Assembly (NCBI GenBank): GCA_018824145.1
Contig: JAHJHC010000114.1
Location: 1 to 46,391, forward strand
Length of the DNA: 46,391 nucleotides
Direction: 5' to 3'
Source: Candidatus Omnitrophota bacterium
Lineage (GTDB): Bacteria; Omnitrophota; Gorgyraeia; Gorgyraeales; Gorgyraeaceae
The notes beneath the pieces were generated by a model. It worked only from the letters and a program-made list of their open reading frames with translations, did no database searches and had not been told where the DNA came from. Shown here piece by piece: positions 27,051-36,362 of the stretch. The first letter of the stretch is position 1; each line of letters begins with the position of its first letter. The translations under genes were made by a program, and so were the position numbers.

Positions 27051-28736
27051 TTATTTTTCCTGTGTTGCTTTTATAACTTCCTCTGCCGTAGTAATACCCT
27101 TCAAGACCTTATCCAAACCATCATCCCTCAATGTCTTCATGCCCATCTGGAGGGCCTTATTCTTTATCAGATCGCTTGAGGCCCTATCAACAATCATTTT
27201 TCTGATTTCTTCAGTGACCACTAAAAGCTCGAATATACCGACTCTCCCTTTATAGCCTGTATCCCTGCAAGTATTACATCCCTTGCCTCTAAACAATTCC
27301 TTAGCTTCCACTCCCAAACCCTTTAGAATTTCTTCTGACGGTGTGAAAGACTCTTTACATTTTTCGCAGATCTTTCTCACAAGCCTCTGGGCCAAGATCC
27401 CTATAACAGAACTAGATATCAAAAATGGCTCCACCTCCATATCCAGGAGCCTAGCCAAGGCGCCACTGGCATCATTTGTATGAAGTGTTGATAAAACCAG
27501 GTGTCCTGTTAATGCTGCCTGCACGCTAATCTCAGCAGTCTCCCTATCCCTTATCTCCCCCACCATTATTATATCAGGGTCCTGCCTTAAGATAGATCTC
27601 AAGCCTGAGGCAAAACCAAAACCAGCCTTTGGATTTATCTGAGACTGTCTTATTCTACCCAAATGGTATTCAACAGGATCTTCTATCGTAATAATATTCT
27701 TCTCTTCCGAATCAATTGTAGAAAGGGCTGAATAAAGGGTAGTAGTCTTTCCGCTGCCAGTAGGCCCTGTGACCAGTATTATTCCGTAAGGATGTCTTAT
27801 CAATGCATCAAATTCCTTTTGTCCACTGGCAGAAAAACCCAACATGTCAAGGCCCAGCAATATCGCCCCTTTATCCAGGATCCTTATAACAATGTTCTCT
27901 CCATATATGGTAGGAAAGGTAGAAACCCTCAAATCGATATCTCTATTCTCCACTTTTATATTAAACCTTCCGTCCTGGGGTTTTCTTTTTTCGGAAATAT
28001 CGATCCTGGAAAGCACCTTGATCCTGGAAAGAAGCGCCAGCTCCAGATGTTTGGGCGGAGAAAACACCTCATGCAAAATCCCGTCAACCCTGAACCTGAC
28101 CTTCAGCGTATCTTCTTGCGGTTCAATATGTATATCACTTGCCCTATCCTTTATTGCCTGTATGATTATAAGATTTACAAGTTTTATTATAGGGGCCTTG
28201 TCTGCTATTTCAGCGAGTTTCTCTGAATCTAATTCACCCTCTGTAACAACATCTTTCTTTTTCTCCTTATCTATATCCTTTATCACTTCATCAACCGAAC
28301 CCTGCACTCCATAATACTGATCTATTGCACCCAATATGGCGCCTTCGCTTGCCAATACAGGCTCTATATCACACTTAGACACCCTGGATAAATCATCTAT
28401 TCCCATAATATCCTTAGGATTCACCATTGCTACTGTCATGGCATTCCCGATTTTAAAAATAGGGATTATTTTATACTTGCGTGCCATACTTTCCGGAATA
28501 AGCTTTAAGGTCTCGGCATCTACCAGATAATTCGATAGGTCGATGTACGGCACCTCCAAAATCTCCGAGAATGCCTGCGTATAATCATCTTCGCTAACTA
28601 CTCCTGCCTTTACCAGCAATCTCCCCACAGGGATGCCTTTTCTCTTAGAATCCTCTTTCATCTTATCGATCTGCTCTTGTGTAATAAGGCTACGTTTCAA
28701 GAGGATCTGTTCTATAGTCTTCTTAGTCATATTCAA
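27051..28736 (-). CDS. pilB: type IV pilus / T2SS assembly ATPase (PilB/GspE)
   Basis: ILVTGPTGSGKTTTLYSAL (Walker A), EDPVEYHLGRIRQSQINPKAGFGFASGLRSILRQDPDIIMVGEIRDRETA, four-Cys zinc motif CEKCKESF...CNTCRDTG. Confidence 0.96.
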   Translation of the reverse strand: MNMTKKTIEQILLKRSLITQEQIDKMKEDSKRKGIPVGRLLVKAGVVSEDDYTQAFSEILEVPYIDLSNYLVDAETLKLIPESMARKYKIIPIFKIGNAMTVAMVNPKDIMGIDDLSRVSKCDIEPVLASEGAILGAIDQYYGVQGSVDEVIKDIDKEKKKDVVTEGELDSEKLAEIADKAPIIKLVNLIIIQAIKDRASDIHIEPQEDTLKVRFRVDGILHEVFSPPKHLELALLSRIKVLSRIDISEKRKPQDGRFNIKVENRDIDLRVSTFPTIYGENIVIRILDKGAILLGLDMLGFSASGQKEFDALIRHPYGIILVTGPTGSGKTTTLYSALSTIDSEEKNIITIEDPVEYHLGRIRQSQINPKAGFGFASGLRSILRQDPDIIMVGEIRDRETAEISVQAALTGHLVLSTLHTNDASGALARLLDMEVEPFLISSSVIGILAQRLVRKICEKCKESFTPSEEILKGLGVEAKELFRGKGCNTCRDTGYKGRVGIFELLVVTEEIRKMIVDRASSDLIKNKALQMGMKTLRDDGLDKVLKGITTAEEVIKATQEK

Positions 28737-29107
28737 ACCTTAAGGATAGCCTTTATCTTGTCAACTACAATATCTAGCTCAAACGGTTTTTCAAAATATC
28801 CGCTGATTTTTTGGAAGGCGAATAAATCCTTCACCTTATCTTCTTCTTTCCCACTCAACATCAAAACAGGGACATCTTTCAGTTTCGGCAGTTTCCGGAC
28901 CTCCTTCAAGCAACTATATCCATCCATCTTAGGCATCATAATATCCATAATGATCAAATCAGGCTCTTCTTCTTCTGCTACCTTCAGGCCTACATCCCCA
29001 TCATTTGCCATTACAACATTAAAACCCTCCTGCTGCAATCTGATCCTGATCATTTTCTGTATATCTTCTTCATCATCTATTATTAAAATCTTCTTCCCTT
29101 CTCCCAT
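28733..29107 (-). CDS. single-domain response regulator
   Basis: KKILIIDDEEDIQKMI...DLIIMDIMMPKMDGYS...VLMLSGKEE...FEKPFELDIV. Confidence 0.92.
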   Translation of the reverse strand: MGEGKKILIIDDEEDIQKMIRIRLQQEGFNVVMANDGDVGLKVAEEEEPDLIIMDIMMPKMDGYSCLKEVRKLPKLKDVPVLMLSGKEEDKVKDLFAFQKISGYFEKPFELDIVVDKIKAILKV

Positions 29108-29149
29108 TTTGTCCTCCGTTATTTAATCTTCAAGGCTGAACATATTGCC

Positions 29150-29530
29150 TTACGCTGTTTGCTGACCCATAGCATCATTTATCTTCTTCAGCAAATCATT
29201 TGTCTCAAATGGCTTCTCTATGAAATATGCTATATTCTCAAGGGCAAAAAGATCACCGACCTTCTGTTTCTCTTTGGCAGTCAATATAATTACAGGTATA
29301 TCTTTGAATCTCTCAACCTTTCTCATTTCTCTCAATGCACTATACCCATCCTTCTTAGGAAGCACAATGTCCAACACAACTACATCAGGACATCTTGTCT
29401 GCATAATCTCAAACATCTCGTCTGCATCCTGCGCGCCATCAAATTCATACCCTGCTGACTCTACCCTTAATTTTAACATGTTAAGTAAATCCACATCGTC
29501 ATCTACAATTAAAACCCTCTTCTTATCCAT
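29150..29530 (-). CDS. single-domain response regulator
   Basis: KRVLIVDDDVDLLNML...DVVVLDIVLPKKDGYSALREMRK...IILTAKE...FIEKPFE. Confidence 0.92.
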   Translation of the reverse strand: MDKKRVLIVDDDVDLLNMLKLRVESAGYEFDGAQDADEMFEIMQTRCPDVVVLDIVLPKKDGYSALREMRKVERFKDIPVIILTAKEKQKVGDLFALENIAYFIEKPFETNDLLKKINDAMGQQTA

Positions 29531-30050
29531 TCCTCACCTCCGAATATTCAGCAATTACCTTATCCCAACGGCCTTGAGATTTCAAGATCATCTCTATCAC
29601 TTCCCGTACAGCACCCTTGCCCCCCTTTTTCTGAGTGATATAGCGGGCAGAATCCTTAATCTCATCTCTTGCATCAGGGGGCGCGACTGCAAAGCCAACT
29701 CTTTTTATAATAGGTAAATCCAGGAGGTCGTCTCCCATAAAGCAAACCTCTTCGTCCTTTACCCTGAATCTACTTAATACCTTCTTATAGATCTTTAGTT
29801 TTCTATGGTCTGAATACAATGCCGCGACACGCATGTCTTTTGCCCTGCGTTCAACGACCTTTGTTTTCTTGGCAGTAATGATAACTGATTTCAATCCAGC
29901 TCTATGAAGTAGGTACATACCAAAACCATCATGGACATCGAAACATTTGAATTCATCCCCAAAGTTATCATAGATTATGCGGCCGTCAGTAAGTACACCG
30001 TCAACGTCCAATATCAATAATTTTATCTTCTTTGCTAGCGCTTCTATCAT
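29523..30050 (-). CDS. kdsC: 3-deoxy-D-manno-octulosonate 8-phosphate phosphatase
   Basis: IKLLILDVDGVLTDGRIIYDNFGDEFKCFDVHDGFGM...FMGDDLLDLPIIKRVGFAVAPPDA. Confidence 0.94.
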   Translation of the reverse strand: MIEALAKKIKLLILDVDGVLTDGRIIYDNFGDEFKCFDVHDGFGMYLLHRAGLKSVIITAKKTKVVERRAKDMRVAALYSDHRKLKIYKKVLSRFRVKDEEVCFMGDDLLDLPIIKRVGFAVAPPDARDEIKDSARYITQKKGGKGAVREVIEMILKSQGRWDKVIAEYSEVRNG

Positions 30051-30056
30051 AGAAAT

Positions 30057-31016
30057 CTATACCAGTCCGGCCTTCAGTAGATCCTGGACATCCACAAGGC
30101 CTATAGCACAGCCCTTTTCATCGACTATAGGGATCTCGTCAATCTTATATTCCTGTAAAACCCTAAGGGCCTCGACTGCAAGACAACCTTTTTTCAGTGC
30201 CTTAGGTCTTTTTGTCATTACATCTTTAACCTTTTCCTTCGAAAGATCGATGCCTTCTTTTAAGTGCCTTCTTAAATCACCGTCTGTAAAAATGCCCTTT
30301 ATCTTACCTTTATCGTCTACGACTGTAGCGCTGCCGGCCCTGGCTGCAGTAATCTTCAGAAGTACGCTCTTTACCCTTGTGTTTTCCTTCACAATGGGAT
30401 TCTCTTTATCTTTTCTCATTATGTCTTCCACCCTAAGAAGAAGTCGCTTGCCGAGATTTCCACCCGGATGAAGAAATGCGAAATCGCTTCTCTTGAACCC
30501 CCTCTTATCCATCAGTGCCGCACACAAGGCATCCCCCATTGCCAGCATACAAGTCGTGCTCGCCATAGGAGCCAACCCTAAAGGACAAGCCTCTTCTTTA
30601 ATAGAAACATCTAAAATAGCGTCGCTATTCTTTGCGAGCATAGAAGACATATTACCCGTCATGGCAATTAATTTTGAGCCTATTTTTTTTATAAGCGGGA
30701 TCAATTTTACGATTTCTTCTGTCTGACCGCTATTTGAAATAGCAATTACAATATCCTCTTTTTTCACACGTCCAAGGTCTCCATGGATTGCCTCTCCGGA
30801 ATGAAGCCATAGACTAGGGGTACCGGTAGAGGCAAGCGTTGAGGAAATCTTATTACCGATAATACCGGCCTTACCCATGCCAGTCACCACAACCCTGCCT
30901 TTAGAGGCAAAAATCAGGTTAACTGCTTTTTCGAAATCCTTATTTATATGGGAAGAAAGATGGCGGATAGAATCGGATTCTATCTTCAGGACCTGCTTAG
31001 CTCGTTTTTTTAACAT
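30057..31016 (-). CDS. kdsD: D-arabinose 5-phosphate isomerase (KpsF/GutQ family, SIS + CBS)
   Basis: VVVTGMGKAGIIGNKISSTLASTGTPSLWLHSGEAIHGDLGRV; C-terminal CBS domains. Confidence 0.95.
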   Translation of the reverse strand: MLKKRAKQVLKIESDSIRHLSSHINKDFEKAVNLIFASKGRVVVTGMGKAGIIGNKISSTLASTGTPSLWLHSGEAIHGDLGRVKKEDIVIAISNSGQTEEIVKLIPLIKKIGSKLIAMTGNMSSMLAKNSDAILDVSIKEEACPLGLAPMASTTCMLAMGDALCAALMDKRGFKRSDFAFLHPGGNLGKRLLLRVEDIMRKDKENPIVKENTRVKSVLLKITAARAGSATVVDDKGKIKGIFTDGDLRRHLKEGIDLSKEKVKDVMTKRPKALKKGCLAVEALRVLQEYKIDEIPIVDEKGCAIGLVDVQDLLKAGLV

Positions 31017-31845
31017 GTTGTTTTTTCATCTTTACAATGTTATCTATTTCTTTAACATCCTTTAACAACCCCTCCAACGTCTCCAAGGTAATCATATTAG
31101 CCCCATCGCACAACGCTTTATCCGGCTCTTTGTGGACCTCCAAGAATAAACCTTCACAGCCCATTGCCACAGCTGCGCGTGAGAGGCCTGTAACAAATTG
31201 TCTCTCCCCGCCAGACTCTATACCTTTACCTCCGGGAAGCTGGACACTGTGGGTCGCGTCATAAATAAGCGGGTAATTGAACTTGCGCATTATCTGTAAA
31301 GACCGCAGGTCACTTACAAGATTATTGTAGCCAAACATTGTGCCGCGCTCCGTAATAATAATGTTTTCATTCCCGGCATTCTCGATTTTTTCTATAACAT
31401 TCCCTATATCCCACGGCGCTAAAAACTGGGCCTTTTTTATATTCACAATTTTATTGGTCTTTGCAATTTCTATAATAAAATCCGTCTGTCTGCATAAAAA
31501 GGCAGGTACCTGAATAATATCCAAGACCTTAACTGCCTTATCCAGCTCGACTCTACAATGAACATCACTTAATATAGGTATGTCCAATTCTTTTTTAATC
31601 TCTGCCAGTATCTTAAGCCCTTCATCAATCCCTGGCCCTCTATAAGATTTTAGGCTCGAACGATTTGCCTTATCATAGCTGGATTTAAAGATAAAAGGTA
31701 TCTTTTCTTTTTCACAAATCTTCTTAATGGCCTTTGCATGATCCAATGCTCCTCTGGCACTCTCAATAACGCATGGGCCAGCGATCAGGACAATAGGATT
31801 ACTCTCACCTATCTTTATATTTTTTATCTTTATCTCTTTAGCCAT
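30997..31845 (-). CDS. kdsA: 2-dehydro-3-deoxyphosphooctonate aldolase (KDO-8-P synthase)
   Basis: LIAGPCVIESARGALDHA...FKSSYDKANRSSLKSYRGPGIDEGL...YDATHSVQLPGG; ATG at 31845 preferred over 31878. Confidence 0.95.
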   Translation of the reverse strand: MAKEIKIKNIKIGESNPIVLIAGPCVIESARGALDHAKAIKKICEKEKIPFIFKSSYDKANRSSLKSYRGPGIDEGLKILAEIKKELDIPILSDVHCRVELDKAVKVLDIIQVPAFLCRQTDFIIEIAKTNKIVNIKKAQFLAPWDIGNVIEKIENAGNENIIITERGTMFGYNNLVSDLRSLQIMRKFNYPLIYDATHSVQLPGGKGIESGGERQFVTGLSRAAVAMGCEGLFLEVHKEPDKALCDGANMITLETLEGLLKDVKEIDNIVKMKKQHVKKTS

Positions 31846-31852
31846 TCGTGTC

Positions 31853-32638
31853 TCAAAACAGACTAAGTTGCCTTGCACCTTTTATAAGGTCCGTCGCCTT
31901 CATCAAATCTTCAGGAGTATCTATACCGATTGTATCAAATTTTGTCTCTATGACCTTTATCTTGTACCCATTCTCTATTACTCTAAGCTGTTCCAGTTTT
32001 TCACTTTTTTCAAGTCTGGATTGAGGCAGACTCTTGAAGGTAAAAAGAAAATCTTTGGTATATGCGTAAATGCCGATGTGTTTATAGTGAGTGACGATTC
32101 CTCGCTCACCTGCAGCCCGCCTGTCCCCCGAAGCCTTGGCGAAGGAGGATAACAAATATGGTATAGGGGCGCGGGAAAAATATAACGCAAAGCCTTTCCT
32201 ATCCATCACAACCTTTACCACATTGGGATCCAAAAAGTCTTTTTCATTTCCAATCTTATGACAAAGGGTCGCCATGTGTATGGAGTCATCCCTTAAAATA
32301 GGATCTACCACATCATCTATCATCGTCGGATGTATAAGAGGTTCATCTGCCTGGATATTAACCACGACCTTTGTATCGATAGAACTCACGACTTCAGTAA
32401 GCCTGTCAGAACCACTTTTATGTGCCTTTGAAGTATATATTACCTTTGCACCAAAACCCTTAGCAAAATTATAAATACGCTTATCATCAGTTGCTATAAT
32501 AATGTCTTCTATTGTCTTTGCCTTCTTAGCATTTTCCCATGTGTGTTGGATAACTGACTTCCCGCACAAATCTGCTAAAAGCTTTCCTTCAAACCTTGTG
32601 GAACCATAACGTGCCGGAATTATCCCTATAACTTCCAT
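31853..32638 (-). CDS. kdsB: 3-deoxy-manno-octulosonate cytidylyltransferase
   Basis: IGIIPARYGSTRFEGKLLADLCGKSVIQHTWE...VVNIQADEPLIHP...YKHIGIYAYTKDFL...GIDTPEDL. Confidence 0.95.
   Translation of the reverse strand: MEVIGIIPARYGSTRFEGKLLADLCGKSVIQHTWENAKKAKTIEDIIIATDDKRIYNFAKGFGAKVIYTSKAHKSGSDRLTEVVSSIDTKVVVNIQADEPLIHPTMIDDVVDPILRDDSIHMATLCHKIGNEKDFLDPNVVKVVMDRKGFALYFSRAPIPYLLSSFAKASGDRRAAGERGIVTHYKHIGIYAYTKDFLFTFKSLPQSRLEKSEKLEQLRVIENGYKIKVIETKFDTIGIDTPEDLMKATDLIKGARQLSLF
32120..32149. repeat. 30-bp in-frame repeat module inside kdsB
   Basis: CCTGTCCCCCGAAGCCTTGGCGAAGGAGGA, 28/30 identical to 13721-13750; encodes SSFAKASGDR. Confidence 0.88.
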
Positions 32639-32649
32639 AATTTAAATGA

Positions 32650-32790
32650 GCACATCACTTACGGAGCACGAAGTGCGACGTAAGTGATAAGTGCGAATTT
32701 ATCCCGAGCAACAGCGAGGGATCTCATATGAGATCCCTCAGACCTTCGGTCTTCGGGATGACCAGTCAGATGAAAGGTAAAAATCTACAA
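32650..32790. repeat. intergenic palindrome cluster with REP-like 32-bp units
   Basis: ATCACTTACG/CGTAAGTGAT (32654-32663/32679-32688); 24-bp perfect palindrome GAGGGATCTCATATGAGATCCCTC 32716-32739; plus-unit 32730-32761. Confidence 0.85.
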
Positions 32791-32794
32791 CTGG

Positions 32795-33799
32795 TCACTT
32801 AATCCTCGTCAATAACTCTTCATTCGTTACCGCTGATATCCCTACCTTACCCACTACTATGCCTGCGGCAAAATTCGAGATGCGAGCTGCATCTACCATG
32901 CCAGCACCAGCTGCCAGGGATAATGTAAATGTACCTATTACAGTGTCCCCTGCACCTGAAACATCAAACACGTCCTGCGCAACTGTAGGTATATGTGTGA
33001 TGCGGCCTTCCTTTTCAAAAAGCTGCATGCCATTCTCTCCTAATGTTATAAGAACGGCTTCACATTTCAGTTTATTAAGAAGGGTTTTACCAATATTATT
33101 AAGACTTTCTTTATCCTTTACCTTTATGCCTGATGTATAAGCAGCCTCATGATGATTAGGCGTAATCGCTGTCACGCCTTTATAATAGTGAAAGTGATCT
33201 TCTTTGGGATCAACAGTTACTATCTTTCTACGAGCCTTGGCTATTTTTAAAACCGCCTCTAAAAGTCTAGCTGTTATAACTCCCTTACCATAATCCTCTA
33301 TTACAATAGCATCTACATCATCTATTATCTTTTTTATACGATCGCTCAACTGATCAATCAACTCTGTATCCAGACCGTCCATCTTTTCCTTATCGATTCT
33401 AACAACCTGTTGATGATGCGCAATAACTCTCGTCTTAAGAGTAGTAGGTCTTTTGGTATCAGTAATAATGCTTCCTATATCCATGCCTTTTTTCTTAAGA
33501 AGTTGGGTGAGTATTCTACCCCGTTCATCTGCTCCTATAACGCCTGCTATATACACCTTTCCTCCGAGTGCGTGGATGTTGTTCGCCACATTTGCCGCTC
33601 CTCCCGGCATAAAAGACTCTGAGCGTACCCACACAACCGGCACAGGCGCTTCAGGAGAAATCCTTGAGACATCGCCCCATAAAAATTCATCCAGTATTAA
33701 GTCTCCTATCACAAGGACCCTCGCCTTAGAAAATCTTAATATTATCTTCTTATACCTTCCATTCTCCTTAATCAAATCACACCTCTTAAATTTTTTCAA
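32795..33799 (-). CDS. D-glycero-beta-D-manno-heptose-7-phosphate kinase (RfaE/HldE N-terminal type)
   Basis: VLVIGDLILDEFLWGDVSRISPEAPVPVV, MPGGAANVANNIHALGG, DVSGAGDTVIGTFTLSLAAG. Confidence 0.93.
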   Translation of the reverse strand: MKKFKRCDLIKENGRYKKIILRFSKARVLVIGDLILDEFLWGDVSRISPEAPVPVVWVRSESFMPGGAANVANNIHALGGKVYIAGVIGADERGRILTQLLKKKGMDIGSIITDTKRPTTLKTRVIAHHQQVVRIDKEKMDGLDTELIDQLSDRIKKIIDDVDAIVIEDYGKGVITARLLEAVLKIAKARRKIVTVDPKEDHFHYYKGVTAITPNHHEAAYTSGIKVKDKESLNNIGKTLLNKLKCEAVLITLGENGMQLFEKEGRITHIPTVAQDVFDVSGAGDTVIGTFTLSLAAGAGMVDAARISNFAAGIVVGKVGISAVTNEELLTRIK

Positions 33800-34733
33800 T
33801 AATGGCCTGGGCCAAAAGCGGTATCATAACCTCATGCTGGCCAATAACAGTATATCCTCTACCGCCTGATTTTATAGGCCTACGCACTACATTCTGGTAA
33901 GGCCTATAGTGATTTATCATATCAAAATTACATGCGGTAAAACCTTTTACGTTGCAGCCTAGATTCCTCGCTACATTTATTGCCTTTAAAAATACTTCCG
34001 GGAGGATCACAGAAGATCCCATATTCAACACTACCCCTCCATCGCCTAGTTCCGAAACCACTTCGATAAAATTATGGAAGTCCTTAAGAGACGCCTCGCC
34101 TAAATGAGCGCCGTTACAGCTAAGATGTTGATGTATAACGTCAGTCCCTATAGCAATATGCACACTAGAACTTACATCTTGTTTGACACAATTATATAAT
34201 AGACTCGATTCCCTAAAAGGTAATTTCTCTTCCCCGATTACCTGGCCTATTGCCTGTCCCGCGCCTATATCCCTTTCCACAGCCTCGGATATTGCACCAT
34301 TTAGATATAAGGCTGTTTCTTTTGCCATGCCAAAACTTCCGTCCTCAAGAGAAGACTCCACATCCTCTGAAGTCTTACCAATAAGGGCGATCTCAAAATC
34401 GTGTATTGCGCCTGAACCATTCAAGGCAATAGCCGTGATTATTTTTTTCTTCATTAGCTCTATTAACACTGGATTAAGTCCGCATTTAATGACATGAGAA
34501 CCCAACATCACTATGACAGGCTTCTTCTTTTTACGAGCCGCAATAATCGCATCTACAATCTGCCTGAAGTTATTTCCTGAAAGTATGTTAGGGAGGGAAT
34601 TGTAAAAATCAGAGAAAGAGGCGTTCTTAGAAGGGACCTTGGCAAAATCCTCTCGCCTAACCTTACTCTTTCTTTTTGATATGGGGTAGGTCTTGAGTTT
34701 AGTTAAATCTATTTTAACCTTATTCTTGGCCAT
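33786..34733 (-). CDS. conserved protein, possibly remote deoxyhypusine synthase-like
   Basis: VIVMLGSHVIKCGLNPVLIELMKKKIITAIALNGSGAIHDFEIALIGKTSEDV, weakly reminiscent of the DHS NAD-binding fold; function uncertain. Confidence 0.55.
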   Translation of the reverse strand: MAKNKVKIDLTKLKTYPISKRKSKVRREDFAKVPSKNASFSDFYNSLPNILSGNNFRQIVDAIIAARKKKKPVIVMLGSHVIKCGLNPVLIELMKKKIITAIALNGSGAIHDFEIALIGKTSEDVESSLEDGSFGMAKETALYLNGAISEAVERDIGAGQAIGQVIGEEKLPFRESSLLYNCVKQDVSSSVHIAIGTDVIHQHLSCNGAHLGEASLKDFHNFIEVVSELGDGGVVLNMGSSVILPEVFLKAINVARNLGCNVKGFTACNFDMINHYRPYQNVVRRPIKSGGRGYTVIGQHEVMIPLLAQAIIEKI

Positions 34734-34813
34734 AAGTAATGTATTATTATACTTTTTCGCATTTTAGCATTATTGCTTTAAGGTGTCAATCCTTGAAGTT
34801 GTTTCAAGATGTT

Positions 34814-35149
34814 TCAAGAACTACGCCGAACAGCATAATTGAAATGGTCAAAATATTTGCGCCATAAAGATTCGGAGGAAAGAAATTGATTCGAACCATA
34901 GAAATAATCTACGACAGCCTCGCGTAAACGGGCAAACTCCTTAATGCAGGAAAAAGGCTTATTAATAGAATCTAAACTCAAATCAAGCAACTCCAATGCC
35001 CTTGAGGCAGCTTTTTTAGAAAAATCTATTTTACCTTTTTTCTGCCAGTTAAGCGCACGGCTTACTTCACTGCCGATATTTGCCATTTGGGCACATAAAG
35101 ACATCTGCCCCCATTTCCCTTCAGCAAGATTTTTATGCTGTATCATCAC
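34814..35149 (-). CDS. small helical protein paired with DUF5674
   Basis: KWGQMSLCAQMANIGSEVSRALNWQKKG...RALELLDLSLDS; 4-bp overlap with upstream gene. Confidence 0.7.
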   Translation of the reverse strand: MMIQHKNLAEGKWGQMSLCAQMANIGSEVSRALNWQKKGKIDFSKKAASRALELLDLSLDSINKPFSCIKEFARLREAVVDYFYGSNQFLSSESLWRKYFDHFNYAVRRSS

Positions 35150-35487
35150 CTTTTCACCCTTTTATTCGCAATCTCTATAATTTTCTGCCGAACCTTTTCA
35201 TCATCAACTCCCCGGCTCATATTCCCCTGAGACGGCCGCATGTTAATCATTGAATCGAATTCAATAAAATCATCCCCTTGAAGATCAGGATAAAAATTTA
35301 TCCCCCACAAACTTTTTTGCTTTGAACCATTTTCAATAAGCAGTGCTTCCAAATCAGAATGCAATTCCGCATCAAAGGCAACCAATTCCCGCTCTACATC
35401 AACTACAGCCTTTACCATATCGCCAAAGGTACAAGCTGCAATCTTCCTCAATTCTTCAATTGTAATAACTCCCTTTACTATTTGCAT
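35146..35487 (-). CDS. DUF5674 family protein
   Basis: FGDMVKAVVDVERELVAFDAELHSDLEALLIENGSKQKSLWGINFYPD...IEFDSMINMRPSQGNMSRGVDDEKVRQKIIEI. Confidence 0.78.
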   Translation of the reverse strand: MQIVKGVITIEELRKIAACTFGDMVKAVVDVERELVAFDAELHSDLEALLIENGSKQKSLWGINFYPDLQGDDFIEFDSMINMRPSQGNMSRGVDDEKVRQKIIEIANKRVKR

Positions 35488-35542
35488 AGTTTCTTTTATA
35501 CCAAAAATCAGCCCAAAAAGCAATTGAATTGCATTTGCTGGC

Positions 35543-36358
35543 CTATTTTTTATACTCTATTTTTTGAAGCGATATTGTAACAGAACCGACTAACGGTATA
35601 CTGCTTGTCTTAACTAATAAGGGGATCCTTTTTTCATCTGCTGAGAACCACATAGTGGCCTTTGCCTTCCTTTTTATCTTTCCCTGAAACCAAGGCAACG
35701 GCTCTACCATAAACGCCTCCCACTCACCAACGCCCTTGATATTTATAAAACCTTTATTATGCACCTTTGTCTCTAAAAGGTAATTCTTTTCATCTACATT
35801 CAGATTAGCAAAAATAGACCCGCCAACATCTGCTTCTTGTAATCTAAAGTAATACATACAACTCAATGGGTCCTGAACTTTTTCAGGTATATCGAAAACT
35901 TTTTTACTGCGATTGAGCCGTGAAAAATAAATTGCCTTGCCTTTTTCCTGATCGAAATCAGTATATTCATCGGATCTGTAACTGCCTTCTCTTTGTTTCT
36001 TTTCGAATCTCACAGGATAAAGACCTTCTACATCTAAATATGTAGATATTTCATCTTCCACCTTATAGACCTTTGAGATTGCAGGTGTAGTGTTAGCCGT
36101 AGCGAGGATGTGATATACCTTACGGCCGTTCATCTGGGTAATTTCCTCGACCGACAATGTTGCCGTTCCCACATCCAAACCAAGCCATTCTATCCCATAT
36201 GTAAATTTCTCTCCGACACGTAAGGTCTTAGAAGGGGCCTCTATTTTTATCCCATTTCCCTTTTTTATAATCCTATATTTCGCGCCTATCCCGCATCCTG
36301 ATATTGAAAATACCAATAAAAGTATTAGTAAATATCTTGTTAGCTCTCTTATTCTCAT
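35543..36358 (-). CDS. DUF3108-like lipoprotein
   Basis: Lipobox ISGCG; LRVGEKFTYGIEWLGLDVGTATLSVEE...TTPAISKVYKVEDEISTYLDVEGLYPVRFEKKQREG. Confidence 0.78.
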   Translation of the reverse strand: MRIRELTRYLLILLLVFSISGCGIGAKYRIIKKGNGIKIEAPSKTLRVGEKFTYGIEWLGLDVGTATLSVEEITQMNGRKVYHILATANTTPAISKVYKVEDEISTYLDVEGLYPVRFEKKQREGSYRSDEYTDFDQEKGKAIYFSRLNRSKKVFDIPEKVQDPLSCMYYFRLQEADVGGSIFANLNVDEKNYLLETKVHNKGFINIKGVGEWEAFMVEPLPWFQGKIKRKAKATMWFSADEKRIPLLVKTSSIPLVGSVTISLQKIEYKK

Positions 36359-36362
36359 ATAT

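Noticed and set aside
31846-31878. N-terminal extension of kdsA overlapping kdsB
   Set aside because: The family start MAKEIKIKNIKIGE at 31845 avoids the overlap, so it is not a real gene overlap.
3284-32790. Claim that the RAYT at 16057-16545 mobilises the 32-bp unit family
   Set aside because: The RAYT is flanked by GGGACA-type arms, not by GAGATCC/GGATGA units; no sequence link between the two was found.
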